This document shows positions 6,995 to 14,712 of a stretch of 38,460 nucleotides of DNA, piece by piece. Both the position numbers and the translations under genes were made by a program. Where the stretch lies: positions 1 through 38,460 of IMG/VR virus record IMGVR_UViG_3300010430_000213; one strand, written 5' to 3'. Source of the DNA: a virus. The notes beneath the pieces are model-generated. The model saw only the letters and a program-made list of their open reading frames with translations, had not been told where the DNA came from and searched no databases. The stretch's first letter is position 1; each line of letters starts with the position of its first letter.

Positions 6995-7158
6995 TGAGCT
7001 TAGAGGCTAAAAATTATTTTATATTAGAAGCTATCGCAGACCTAGAAGCAATAGAGAAAGAGTTGCCCGCGGTTAGCCCTATCATTAACGAGCTAGCTAA
7101 GATAAAAATAGACTTAGCTAAAGACGATAACCAGCTAGAGTTACCATTATGCCAGTAG
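6994..7158 (+). CDS. Small acidic helical protein (54 aa)
   Basis: This short gene starts MSLEAKNYFILEAIADLEAI and is almost entirely amphipathic helix. Its ATG overlaps the preceding TAA and its end overlaps the polymerase start by ten bases, so it is firmly embedded in the operon. It might be a polymerase partner by position, but nothing else supports that. Confidence 0.65.
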   Translation: MSLEAKNYFILEAIADLEAIEKELPAVSPIINELAKIKIDLAKDDNQLELPLCQ

Positions 7159-8960
7159 TAACTAAAGAGACTGCCGACCTAGTTGTAAGGAGCTTCGCCG
7201 ACTATCATATATTCGGCCTAGACCTAGAGACTACAGGACTTAACCCATATACAGGGGCTAAATTATTTTCTTTAATTATATCTACAGCAGACGAAGACTA
7301 CTATTTTAATTTCGATGGGACGCCCGACCACTTAGGAAACTTAGCGCCCTATAATACTGTACTACCCCTAAGACTTTTACCCTATATAATAACTGCTTTA
7401 AAAGGGGGTACTGTCTTTATTCATAATGCTAAATTCGATCAAAAATTTTTATTAGTAGAAGAAGTATTAGCGCTTAATAGTTGTAGAGTTATCTGCACGT
7501 ATGCGCTGGGTAGGTTAGTTAATAATTTATTAATATCTTATAGCCTAGACGCTTTAGGTAAGTTAATAGGCTACGAGAAAGACGATAGCGTAGAGAAGTA
7601 CATAACGAAGCATAAACTTTATACGAAAGTAGACGTAGGTAAAAAGTCGCCTCGTAAAGATAAGCATTATAACTTAGTACCTTTCGATATTATATCTAAC
7701 TATGGTATGCGAGACGGGCGAGTATGCTACGAGCTAGGTATTTATATTTTAACTAGACTCGAAGAAATGAGCGAAGAGCAGATTAAGCTAGGGCTTTTAC
7801 CTCTAATGCCAGTAGTAGAAAGAGAAATAGAGCTAACGCCTGTACTCTTAGATATGGAGCATACGGGTATTAAAATAAATAGAGCTTACACTAGAGAAGC
7901 CTACGAATACCAGAAAGACCAGTACCAAGAAATAGAGCAGAAATTTTACGCGCTAACAGGGCTAGACTTCGAAGACGGGCGTAAAACATTAACCGCGGCT
8001 TTTAAGAAAATGGGGCTAGAGCATGGGTACACTGAGAAAGGTAACCCTTCTTTTAAAGACGAGCTTTTACCTGATAATACTTTAGGTAATTTAATTAGAG
8101 ACTGGCGACATAGTTATAAGCTAGCTACTACCTACTATAAAAACTTCTTAGATATTGCAGACGATAACGACGTTATACACTGTAATTTTAAGCAAGGCGG
8201 TACTTCTACGGGGCGCTTTAGTTGTAGTGAGCCTAACTTACAAAATGTACCTAAACATGGCGAAGACTCTAACAAGTACCCAGTAAGAAGCTGCTTTATA
8301 CCTAGAGAAGACTACTTTTTTCTAATGGTAGACTATGACCAGATGGAGTACAGACTATTACTAGACCTAGCAGGCGAAGAAGAAATTATTAACAAAATTA
8401 AAGGCGGGCTAGACGTACATACGGCGACTGCTGAAGAAATGGACGTAGACCGCTTCGCTGCTAAAACTCTTAACTTTATGCTCTTATATGGCGGGGGCGC
8501 TCAGAAGTTAGCTAATGCTTTAGGTACTAATCTACAAGACGCGAAAGCTAAGAAAAATAAATATTTTCGTACCTTAACTAAAGTTAAGTCTATCGTTAAC
8601 GCCTTAATAAATACTGTAGATAGAAGGGGCTTCGTTACTAATCGCTTCGGGCGAAGACTTCAGAAGCCAGTAGAAGGGTCGTATAAAATACCTAATCACT
8701 TTATACAAGGCGGCTGCGGCGACATAGTTAAAATAGCTATGGTAGAAGTAGCTAAACTATTACGGCCATATAAAAGCCGTATGCTTCTACAGATACACGA
8801 CGAGCTATTAATAGAGTTACATAAAGACGAAAAACATTTAGTACCTAAAATAGTTAAGGCTATGCAGGGCGCTTATAAAGAAATATCTTTACCACTTACC
8901 GCGGGTACAGATTATAGTAATACTAACTGGTATGATAAGGAGCCTTATAATGAGAAATAA
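7149..8960 (+). CDS. Family A DNA polymerase with 3'-5' exonuclease
   Basis: The replicative polymerase, 603 residues, without the 5' nuclease domain, as usual in phages. DEDDy proofreading residues: Asp25 and Glu27 (LDLETTG), Asp97 (HNAKFD), Tyr185 and Asp189 (YGMRD). Polymerase motifs: GRFSCSEPNLQNVP (356-368), motif A VDYDQMEYR with Asp395, motif B AAKTLNFMLLYGG with Lys439, and motif C QIHDE with His550 and Asp551. The residue matching E. coli Pol I Phe762 is Phe443, a state reported mainly in virulent marine phages. The start overlaps the 54-residue gene; the end overlaps the M15 peptidase gene. Confidence 0.97.
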   Translation: MPVVTKETADLVVRSFADYHIFGLDLETTGLNPYTGAKLFSLIISTADEDYYFNFDGTPDHLGNLAPYNTVLPLRLLPYIITALKGGTVFIHNAKFDQKFLLVEEVLALNSCRVICTYALGRLVNNLLISYSLDALGKLIGYEKDDSVEKYITKHKLYTKVDVGKKSPRKDKHYNLVPFDIISNYGMRDGRVCYELGIYILTRLEEMSEEQIKLGLLPLMPVVEREIELTPVLLDMEHTGIKINRAYTREAYEYQKDQYQEIEQKFYALTGLDFEDGRKTLTAAFKKMGLEHGYTEKGNPSFKDELLPDNTLGNLIRDWRHSYKLATTYYKNFLDIADDNDVIHCNFKQGGTSTGRFSCSEPNLQNVPKHGEDSNKYPVRSCFIPREDYFFLMVDYDQMEYRLLLDLAGEEEIINKIKGGLDVHTATAEEMDVDRFAAKTLNFMLLYGGGAQKLANALGTNLQDAKAKKNKYFRTLTKVKSIVNALINTVDRRGFVTNRFGRRLQKPVEGSYKIPNHFIQGGCGDIVKIAMVEVAKLLRPYKSRMLLQIHDELLIELHKDEKHLVPKIVKAMQGAYKEISLPLTAGTDYSNTNWYDKEPYNEK

Positions 8961-9327
8961 GCAGTTAATTTATAAAAATATAGACGTAAAAATAGCGTAC
9001 AAATTAAACGCTAAAGAAGTACAGTGTAAATGCCTTAACCCTTTATGCCATTATACTATTATGGATAATTTACTTTTAGATTTATGGGGCTTCTTTCGCG
9101 AGAAATGGGATAAGCCCGTTAAGATAACTTCAGGCTACCGCTGCCAGTCTCATAACTCTAGCGCAGGGGTAAGGGGCGTAGCTAAAAGTAAACATACTAT
9201 GGGGTCTGCTTTAGATTTACAATTACCTTCAGAAAATAAAGAAGAGTTTATAGCGCTGGCTAAAAAAATATTTCCATACGTTAAAGACGACTATGCTACT
9301 TTTATTCATGTAGACGTAAGGGGCTAG
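8950..9327 (+). CDS. M15 family D-Ala-D-Ala carboxypeptidase-like endolysin
   Basis: A zinc peptidase of the peptidoglycan-cleaving M15 family. The signature is SGYRCQSHN (61-69), then KHTMGSALDL with His82 and Asp89, and HVDV with His120; His, Asp and His bind zinc. I start it at 8950 (125 residues) because an AAGGAG site sits seven bases upstream; an in-frame ATG at 8932 would add six residues. There is no signal peptide, so it needs a holin or acts inside virions. It lies in the replication operon, directly after the polymerase, rather than with the lysis genes. It probably degrades the cell wall at release. Confidence 0.88.
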   Translation: MRNKQLIYKNIDVKIAYKLNAKEVQCKCLNPLCHYTIMDNLLLDLWGFFREKWDKPVKITSGYRCQSHNSSAGVRGVAKSKHTMGSALDLQLPSENKEEFIALAKKIFPYVKDDYATFIHVDVRG

Positions 9328-9331
9328 ACTA

Positions 9332-9655
9332 ATGGCTAAGAAAGAAGAAACTAAACTAGCCGAGAAATGGGACGCCGACTTAGAAAATACCTTCGGTAAA
9401 GCTCTAGAGCTAGAAAATATTCAGCAAGTAACTAAAGTAGGTACGCCCGATAGACTCGGCTGCTTACTTGGTTTATTCATAGCCTTAGAGTATAAAACCG
9501 AAGAAGGTAAGCCGAGTAAAATACAGCTTTTAAAGTTAGCGAGATATAAAAGAGCGGGGGCATATACCGCGATAGTTACGCCGACTACCTACCCTTTCGT
9601 TAAAATGGAGCTTATGAGTATTTACGAGAAGAAATTATTACAGCTTTCAAAATAG
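9332..9655 (+). CDS. VRR-NUC domain nuclease (PD-(D/E)xK fold)
   Basis: A 107-residue stand-alone VRR-NUC protein. Catalytic pattern: GTPD with Asp40, then LEYK with Glu53 and Lys55, followed by Gln65 and a KLARYKRAGAYTAIV helix-strand. Such proteins resemble Holliday-junction or branched-DNA endonucleases and would process recombination or replication intermediates with the polymerase and SNF2 helicase. It is the last gene of the right-facing replication block. Its 3' end overlaps the convergent gene at 9612 by 44 bases. Confidence 0.87.
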   Translation: MAKKEETKLAEKWDADLENTFGKALELENIQQVTKVGTPDRLGCLLGLFIALEYKTEEGKPSKIQLLKLARYKRAGAYTAIVTPTTYPFVKMELMSIYEKKLLQLSK

Positions 9656-9851
9656 ATACAGGCTCTACGTTATCTCTTTTTACTTGTACGTCTTTAGTAT
9701 CGACTTGCCAGCTAGTTAATACTACATGGTCGCAGTCGTCTTTAACTACCCAGCCTACAGCCTCACATACCATTTTTTCATGCGTCCCGATACTATGGTC
9801 ATAGAATCTAATTTTATATAACTTATGCTCTATAAATTTTCGTCGTTTCAT
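9612..9851 (-). CDS. Small beta-rich hypothetical protein (79 aa)
   Basis: Unrecognised. Predicted mostly strands (KLYKIRFYDH, VGWVVKDDCDHVVLTSW), suggesting a small barrel. It is the last gene of the late left-facing block and is joined to the upstream 44-residue gene by an ATGA overlap. It runs 44 bases into the convergent nuclease gene. Confidence 0.65.
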   Translation of the reverse strand: MKRRKFIEHKLYKIRFYDHSIGTHEKMVCEAVGWVVKDDCDHVVLTSWQVDTKDVQVKRDNVEPVSILKAVIISSRKYS

Positions 9852-9982
9852 CTATAGCACCTATGCCTTTCGTAGCTACCTTCGTTAGAGTACTCTTCGA
9901 TAATACATTTATCGTCTACTTCGTATACTGTACAATGGTTAGCGAAGAGTAATAAAATTAGTACATACCTACTAAGTCTCAT
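9848..9982 (-). CDS. Small secreted or membrane peptide (44 aa)
   Basis: This short gene is tied to both neighbours: it overlaps the phosphoesterase end by 11 bases and the next start by four. The product begins MRLSRYVLILLLFANHCTVY, a signal-like hydrophobic stretch followed by three cysteines in an acidic short tail. Cys17 is not in a canonical lipobox (ANHC), so lipidation is uncertain. By size and placement it could be a small spanin-like or exported peptide; no family recognised. Confidence 0.6.
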   Translation of the reverse strand: MRLSRYVLILLLFANHCTVYEVDDKCIIEEYSNEGSYERHRCYR

Positions 9983-10757
9983 ATATAGCCCCTTCTAAAA
10001 GTAGTCGATACCTTTTATCTCTTTCTATTTCTTGGATAGAGAATTGATTATAAAAAAATTCTTTCTCGTTTATAACGTAGACTACGCCCGCGGTATGCTG
10101 CCAGTTAGTATGGCCTTTCGTATAACTAAAAATCTTTTCGGCTTCTCTAGTAATTGTACGACTACCTAACCAGCCATTAAACCAGCAGCGGTAAGTAACC
10201 CCGCTGCCGCCAGTAACCGCGCTATGCTGCTCTCTATGTGAGCAGGCAAAAATATAATTTTCGTCTAGCTTAGTAAGTAAAGAAGTACGAGCGCCATTTA
10301 CGCCGTAAGATGGGGGGCTATGCTGTATAAAAAGATTAGTTTTTTCTAACTGGTATTTATGGTTATACTCGTAAAATTCTATCTTTAATCTTTCTAGCTC
10401 TAGCATTACTTCGAGCCTGCATATATGAAATAATTGCTTAGCATTTTTTAAGATAAATCTATCTAAGCGGTCTTCGTGATTACCATATAAAAAAACTATA
10501 TGAGCTTTAGGAAAGCGCCGCCTAAGCTCTTCTAAAAAGTCGCGGGCTTCGTATATTTCGTCTTCTAAAGTACTAACTACGTCAGGGTGCTTAGGGCCAT
10601 GTAGATTTATATTTATGAAGTCTATAAGGTCGCCGTTAATTACTATACGGGTTACGCCTATGTCTTCGAAAGAATCTAAAACTAAATCGACTATAGGGCG
10701 GGGGGTATTAGGTAATAAATGTAGGTCATTAATTACGCCAGTCTTAGTAATACCCAT
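9972..10757 (-). CDS. Calcineurin-like metallophosphoesterase
   Basis: A 261-residue dinuclear-metal phosphoesterase. Motifs: DLH (Asp11, His13), GDLID (Asp43), GNHED (Asn93, His94), IQHSP (His146), and SHREQH (His174, His178) in place of the usual GHxH. Family members hydrolyse phosphomonoesters or phosphodiesters, including nucleic-acid ends and cyclic nucleotides; the substrate here is not visible. It lies at the end of the late operon after lysis-type genes rather than in the replication block, which is unusual for a DNA-repair role. A nucleotide-signal or host-response target is possible. Confidence 0.88.
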   Translation of the reverse strand: MGITKTGVINDLHLLPNTPRPIVDLVLDSFEDIGVTRIVINGDLIDFININLHGPKHPDVVSTLEDEIYEARDFLEELRRRFPKAHIVFLYGNHEDRLDRFILKNAKQLFHICRLEVMLELERLKIEFYEYNHKYQLEKTNLFIQHSPPSYGVNGARTSLLTKLDENYIFACSHREQHSAVTGGSGVTYRCWFNGWLGSRTITREAEKIFSYTKGHTNWQHTAGVVYVINEKEFFYNQFSIQEIERDKRYRLLLEGAIYET

Positions 10758-10814
10758 TAAAAGCCGTCCTTAGCTTTAAATTATTAGATAGGTAAATTTT
10801 ACCTAGTAAAAGTA

Positions 10815-11156
10815 CTAATTACAAGCGTCTGAGCCGTAGCGCATTACTTCTTTACCCCATGGGGTTATACTGGTAGCCCATGTTTTAGCAGAGAAGCCTA
10901 CTAGGTCGTCGCAGTACTCGTCATTAACTAGAGTAATATTATCGGGAAAGTAAAAGTCGTAGAAGTCTCTACAGTCTAGAAATTTAGAAACTGCTTTTAC
11001 ATTATTTAGGTCGTACCATTGGCAATAGCACCTATCGAATTTTATAGAGTATACTCGGCGTATTTGGTTCTTAATATTAGGAGCTTTACAGCCGCTAAAC
11101 GTCGCTAATATTATCAATATAACTAGACTCGTTACCTTCTTCTTTAGCTTTCTCAA
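10815..11156 (-). CDS. Phage lipoprotein, possible outer-membrane spanin (113 aa)
   Basis: A basic N-region, a hydrophobic core (LVILIILATF) and the lipobox FSGC with Cys23 make a clear lipoprotein signal. The mature part is Cys- and Tyr-rich (FDRCYCQWYDL; six cysteines), suggesting disulfides in an oxidising compartment. Its first 62 bases overlap the end of the upstream membrane-type gene in another frame, an arrangement like Rz/Rz1 spanin pairs. It is much larger than most Rz1 proteins, so spanin is only a suggestion. Confidence 0.75.
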   Translation of the reverse strand: MRKLKKKVTSLVILIILATFSGCKAPNIKNQIRRVYSIKFDRCYCQWYDLNNVKAVSKFLDCRDFYDFYFPDNITLVNDEYCDDLVGFSAKTWATSITPWGKEVMRYGSDACN

Positions 11157-11388
11157 TATTATTTACCCTTATCTTACCTTCGGCTTTATCATAAAGAAGT
11201 AAGCCCTTTCTAACTGCGGTATTTACTATAGGCTCTACTAGGTCGTCGAAAAATTTATGCACTATAACCTTAATTAACCAAGCTCTAAAGCCGCCCATAA
11301 CTGCGCTACCTAGAAGAGCTTTAAGGGCAGTCTTTAAAGCTGCCCCTTTTAAAAAATTAATTACCGCTAGTTTAATTATATGATACAT
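11095..11388 (-). CDS. Membrane-associated lysis-region protein (97 aa)
   Basis: The N-terminal 50 residues are hydrophobic and amphipathic (containing KTALKALLGSAVMGGFRAWL) and the C-terminal half is charged and soluble. It could be a holin-like protein or inner-membrane spanin partner of the overlapping lipoprotein. The segment DDLVEPIVNTAV resembles DEALEPALKKVV in the gene at 11493, hinting at distant kinship. It follows a terminator, so it is either read through or has its own weak promoter. Confidence 0.65.
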   Translation of the reverse strand: MYHIIKLAVINFLKGAALKTALKALLGSAVMGGFRAWLIKVIVHKFFDDLVEPIVNTAVRKGLLLYDKAEGKIRVNNIEKAKEEGNESSYIDNISDV

Positions 11389-11418
11389 ACTTACCCATAA
11401 AAATAACCATATATACCC

Positions 11419-11463
11419 ATAAAAAAACCGCTACCATAAAATAACTTACTTGCGGGTAGCGGT
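11419..11463 (-). terminator. Rho-independent terminator in the lysis region
   Basis: Nine-base perfect stem (ACCGCTACC at 11427-11435 with GGTAGCGGT at 11455-11463). Read on the minus strand it is followed by seven T residues. It terminates transcripts from the tail and lysis genes after the gene at 11493. The + strand lacks a T-run, so it acts leftward only. Confidence 0.85.
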
Positions 11464-11492
11464 AAAAAAGAGCCGTCCATAGCCTATTTTTA

Positions 11493-11735
11493 TTACTTAA
11501 TTAGTTTATTAATGTCTAATTTTTCGTCGATAGTTTGGGTTAGTTTATCTTTAAGGACAGGGTAAAGAGTCGCCATAGCCATATTATCGTATGGGTTTTT
11601 TGAGTCTTCTACTACCTTCTTTAAAGCTGGCTCTAGCGCTTCGTCTAGAATTGAGTTAGCCAGTTTTTTTAGGTCTAGACTTTTAAGTATAACCTTTATA
11701 AAAATGTTTTTAATAGCTTCTAAAATTAATTTCAT
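11493..11735 (-). CDS. Small amphipathic hypothetical protein (80 aa)
   Basis: Unrecognised. It has an amphipathic N-terminal helix (LILEAIKNIFIKVILKSLDL) and a helical remainder (SILDEALEPALKKVVEDS). It sits between the XhlA-like gene and a terminator, so a lysis or membrane role is likely. It shares an EP-centred helix with the gene at 11095. Confidence 0.65.
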   Translation of the reverse strand: MKLILEAIKNIFIKVILKSLDLKKLANSILDEALEPALKKVVEDSKNPYDNMAMATLYPVLKDKLTQTIDEKLDINKLIK

Positions 11736-11743
11736 GCGTACCC

Positions 11744-11953
11744 CTATGTAAAAAATGTTTTTATTTTATCTGATAGTAAGACTACTATAATATTAAAAAA
11801 GATAGTAACGCCAGCTATAAAAATAGAAAGTTTTATTTTGTTAGAAAAAACGTCTTTATCAAGTTTAGAAAGTTTAGTTTCTACTGCCTGAATAGCTTTC
11901 CTATTTTCCCTAACTTCGTATAATAAAATATCTTCTATCTTTCTGTTAGTCAT
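11744..11953 (-). CDS. XhlA-like lysis membrane protein (69 aa)
   Basis: Residues 1-45 form a charged coiled coil (ENRKAIQAVETKLSKLDKDV). Residues 43-60 form one hydrophobic transmembrane segment (LSIFIAGVTIFFNIIVVLLS), followed by a short basic tail. This tail-anchored coiled-coil layout and length match the haemolysin XhlA family that works with holins to permeabilise the membrane. Its start overlaps the upstream virion gene end by eight bases. The name rests on architecture, not close sequence likeness. Confidence 0.6.
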   Translation of the reverse strand: MTNRKIEDILLYEVRENRKAIQAVETKLSKLDKDVFSNKIKLSIFIAGVTIFFNIIVVLLSDKIKTFFT

Positions 11954-12479
11954 TACCTAAAAACTTTCCTTCGTTATCGTATGGCCATGCGGCTAATGCT
12001 GTACCTGTTAACTCTAGCTCTAAAGTAGTATAAGCCGCGGCTAACTCATGCCCTACGGGTATTTCTATAGCGTCTTCTGCCCCGTCGCCGAAATCATGGC
12101 TAATAGTAGAAGGCTGGGCTACAATTTGGGGCGTAGCTGAGTCGCTAAAAATAGCTTCTCTGTAAGCCTTCATTTCTTCAAAATGGGCTAAAGGTAACTT
12201 ATCGCCTTCATTAACTAAAGCGCCGTCGTGTCTACAGATTTTTATTTTATCGCTTGTAGAACAATCTACCATGTTATGCGTATGCTGCGCTAACTTGCCT
12301 TCTAATAAATCTTTATTAGCTTCGTCGAATTTAAAAACTGTAAGCTCTTCTTTAGTAATTAGCTCGCCATACTGACTAGTAAAATGGCTTGGTAAAAATT
12401 GTAAGAAGTCGTCTTTGTGCCTGTTCATCCAATAATGCCCGTGCGCAGTACCATTTACGTCTACTTCTATCTTAAACAT
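11946..12479 (-). CDS. Hypothetical protein after the fibre genes (177 aa)
   Basis: Unrecognised. The N-terminal two thirds are mixed alpha/beta with several His and Asp residues (VNGTAHGHYWMNRHKDDFL). The C-terminal 60 residues look like a beta-sandwich with GTALAAWPYDNEGKFLGND at the end. Its position directly after the fibre genes suggests a fibre accessory or chaperone protein. Confidence 0.65.
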   Translation of the reverse strand: MFKIEVDVNGTAHGHYWMNRHKDDFLQFLPSHFTSQYGELITKEELTVFKFDEANKDLLEGKLAQHTHNMVDCSTSDKIKICRHDGALVNEGDKLPLAHFEEMKAYREAIFSDSATPQIVAQPSTISHDFGDGAEDAIEIPVGHELAAAYTTLELELTGTALAAWPYDNEGKFLGND

Positions 12480-12490
12480 TTTATAGCTCC

Positions 12491-12982
12491 TTAACTCTGA
12501 ATTAATTCAGCAGGTAAATTATTTTTAGGTATAGGGAAAATAGCAGCCGACCAGCCTACTGTACCTGTAGAGTAGCAAGCTATAGCAGAAGAAAAATAAT
12601 TCCCGCCGTTCCAGCAGCTACCGCCTGCATAACTAGCGCAGTTATCTACGCCGTTAACTAGTACTCTAGAGTAAGCTATAGCGCCATTCCATGCGGCGAT
12701 ATTACCCGCGGGTAAAAAAGAAAAATTAGGGTGAGACTGTAGAGACGCTAGAGTATTACCAGCGCTTAGCCATATATTACCTTGGTTACTAGACCCGCTT
12801 AAAGCTATACCAAAATTATTAGGCCCCGAGTAAATATTTGCGTTTTGTTTACTTGCACCGTAAAAATGACAAGCGCTTGTCATGTTAACGTAAACGTATT
12901 TATTAGCGGGTACTGTATAGCCCCCGCTCCCTGCTGCTAAACTTTCGGGTATTGCTAAAATATTTTGTACTTCTGTACTCAT
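12491..12982 (-). CDS. Gly/Ser/Asn-rich putative tail-fibre tip protein (163 aa)
   Basis: Composition and pattern (strands alternating with Gly/Asn turns, and GGSCWNGGNYFSS) fit a small trimeric fibre tip or receptor-binding domain. Four cysteines are present. It lies ten bases after the repeat-containing fibre gene in the same transcript and probably assembles onto it. The receptor-binding role is inferred from composition and position. Confidence 0.6.
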   Translation of the reverse strand: MSTEVQNILAIPESLAAGSGGYTVPANKYVYVNMTSACHFYGASKQNANIYSGPNNFGIALSGSSNQGNIWLSAGNTLASLQSHPNFSFLPAGNIAAWNGAIAYSRVLVNGVDNCASYAGGSCWNGGNYFSSAIACYSTGTVGWSAAIFPIPKNNLPAELIQS

Positions 12983-12992
12983 TATAAAACTC

Positions 12993-14699
12993 CTAAGCTA
13001 AAGAGAGTACCATGTTAGAAGGTAAGCCTTCTGGTACTTCTAAAATGTCCATACTTAAAATAGTGTCTGCATCTACGCCGCCTACTTCGAAAGTAGCGCC
13101 TAGGTCTTTCTGTAAGTAACGCTTACTAATAGTAGTATCTATTTCTATTCGTGGTCGGTCTACAAAAATAGTCCTAACTTCTCTAGATACTCTACCCTGC
13201 GCGGTTACGTTAGTACTTACCCCGCTAGCTTCGTCTATAACTACGTTATAGTTACTAAAGCCGCCTTTATTTACGTCGATAACGTCGTACTCTCTACCGT
13301 CTGTATCGGTTAGGTTAACTCCTTCTAGAGCTACCTTACTTTTACCAGCTACATAAAAAGCGCTAAAGTCTTCGGCGAAAGTAATTACTTTAGAGTTAGT
13401 AGCCAGCGTACCCGCTGCCCCGACTTGAGTAACGCCCGCGGGGTTATAGACTTCGATATTATCTATAGCGAATCTATTAACAGTAGTAACGATAAAGCTA
13501 CCATTATTACCGCCAGAAGAAGCGCCAGTTACTACGATAGTCTGCCCTACTAAAATTTCGCCAGTAGGGTCGGTAGGCATTGAATAGAGCCAGCGTAAAG
13601 TATTAGCTGTACCTTGAGCGCCGCCTTGAATAGCCCCCGCCCATGTAGTGTTATAAATTACTAAATTATTACCGCCGTCGTTAACGGCTACAATTTTAAA
13701 TTGACCGTTATTATTACCGTCTAAGTGACCGCTAAACTCTGCTAACTCGTCTACTATATAACTTGTATCGTCTATAGCTGAAGCGTAAGAGTATACAAAG
13801 CGGTTAGCTTTCGCTTGCCCTGCTACGCCCGCCTGAGCTACGCCCCCGCCGTTATATATCCATATATTATTACCGCCGTTATTTACTTTATGAATTGCTT
13901 CGTTAAGGTCGTTAGCGGGGTTAGTATGTCCAGACATAGAAACTACTTCGCCTACTGTAAAGTTAGGGTCTACAGAGGCTAAAAAAGTATATTCCCATAA
14001 ATCTAACTCAGCATTACCCGCGGTAACTTCGGTAACCCCGCCAGCGTTATTAGTCATAACTGAAGCTAAACCGTCGTAGTTAACTGAAGTAATAGTAAAA
14101 GAGCCGTTGTTAGCGCCGTTAGTACAGCCTGAAATATCTATACTTTTACCTATCTGATAGTCTTCGTCTAAAAGACCCCCGCCAGAAAAAACATAAAGAG
14201 TCTGCGAGCCGATTTTAGAAACTGAAATAATATTTAATGTACTTTTAGCTCTAGCGATAGACTGCGTATTAATAGTAGGCGTAGCTAATGATATAGCTTG
14301 CGTATTTTGGGGCGAGCCTAGTCTACCGATAGCTTGAATAGCGCCTGAGTAAGCGGGGTCGATAGATACAATACCATGCTGTACTTCTTTATGTCTTAGT
14401 ACGTCTACTTCTAAAGCGCCTGAGTCGCCGATATTTTCTAAGTACAATTTAGCTTGCGTAAAAGTAACGGCGTTAGAAATAATACCGCCGTCGATATGTT
14501 TACCCGCGCCCTGAGTAAGTAGCGCTTTAATACGGTTAAGGTAGCCGTTAACTCTAAAATTTATAATACCGCCTGCTGAGCCAGCGCCTAACTGAGAATC
14601 TATGTACTCTTGATTAAGCCTAAGCGCGTCCATTAACTGCTGGTCTATAGGGCTTTTTGCGTCGGTCTGGGTCGGTGCTATAGGATATGGTAAAGCCAT
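12993..14699 (-). CDS. Tail fibre or tip protein with five tandem repeats (568 aa)
   Basis: Residues about 165-502 consist of five repeats of about 67 residues. Each carries a core like SG-x-x-N-x-NNGSF-x-I-x-x-VN, a strand such as IEVYNPAGVTQ, and a GxAGT-type end. The five units start near residues 165, 233, 299, 367 and 435. The N-terminal 160 residues probably attach to the tail tip (QLMDALRLNQEYIDSQLGAG is helical). Repeated beta units of this kind form shafts in fibres. It follows the tail-tip gene and precedes the small putative tip protein. Confidence 0.75.
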   Translation of the reverse strand: MALPYPIAPTQTDAKSPIDQQLMDALRLNQEYIDSQLGAGSAGGIINFRVNGYLNRIKALLTQGAGKHIDGGIISNAVTFTQAKLYLENIGDSGALEVDVLRHKEVQHGIVSIDPAYSGAIQAIGRLGSPQNTQAISLATPTINTQSIARAKSTLNIISVSKIGSQTLYVFSGGGLLDEDYQIGKSIDISGCTNGANNGSFTITSVNYDGLASVMTNNAGGVTEVTAGNAELDLWEYTFLASVDPNFTVGEVVSMSGHTNPANDLNEAIHKVNNGGNNIWIYNGGGVAQAGVAGQAKANRFVYSYASAIDDTSYIVDELAEFSGHLDGNNNGQFKIVAVNDGGNNLVIYNTTWAGAIQGGAQGTANTLRWLYSMPTDPTGEILVGQTIVVTGASSGGNNGSFIVTTVNRFAIDNIEVYNPAGVTQVGAAGTLATNSKVITFAEDFSAFYVAGKSKVALEGVNLTDTDGREYDVIDVNKGGFSNYNVVIDEASGVSTNVTAQGRVSREVRTIFVDRPRIEIDTTISKRYLQKDLGATFEVGGVDADTILSMDILEVPEGLPSNMVLSLA

Positions 14700-14712
14700 T
14701 TTTTTTAGTCCT

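Noticed and set aside
8932-8949. Upstream ATG for the M15 peptidase
   Set aside because: The ATG at 8950 has the better spaced AAGGAG site and the family does not need the six extra residues.
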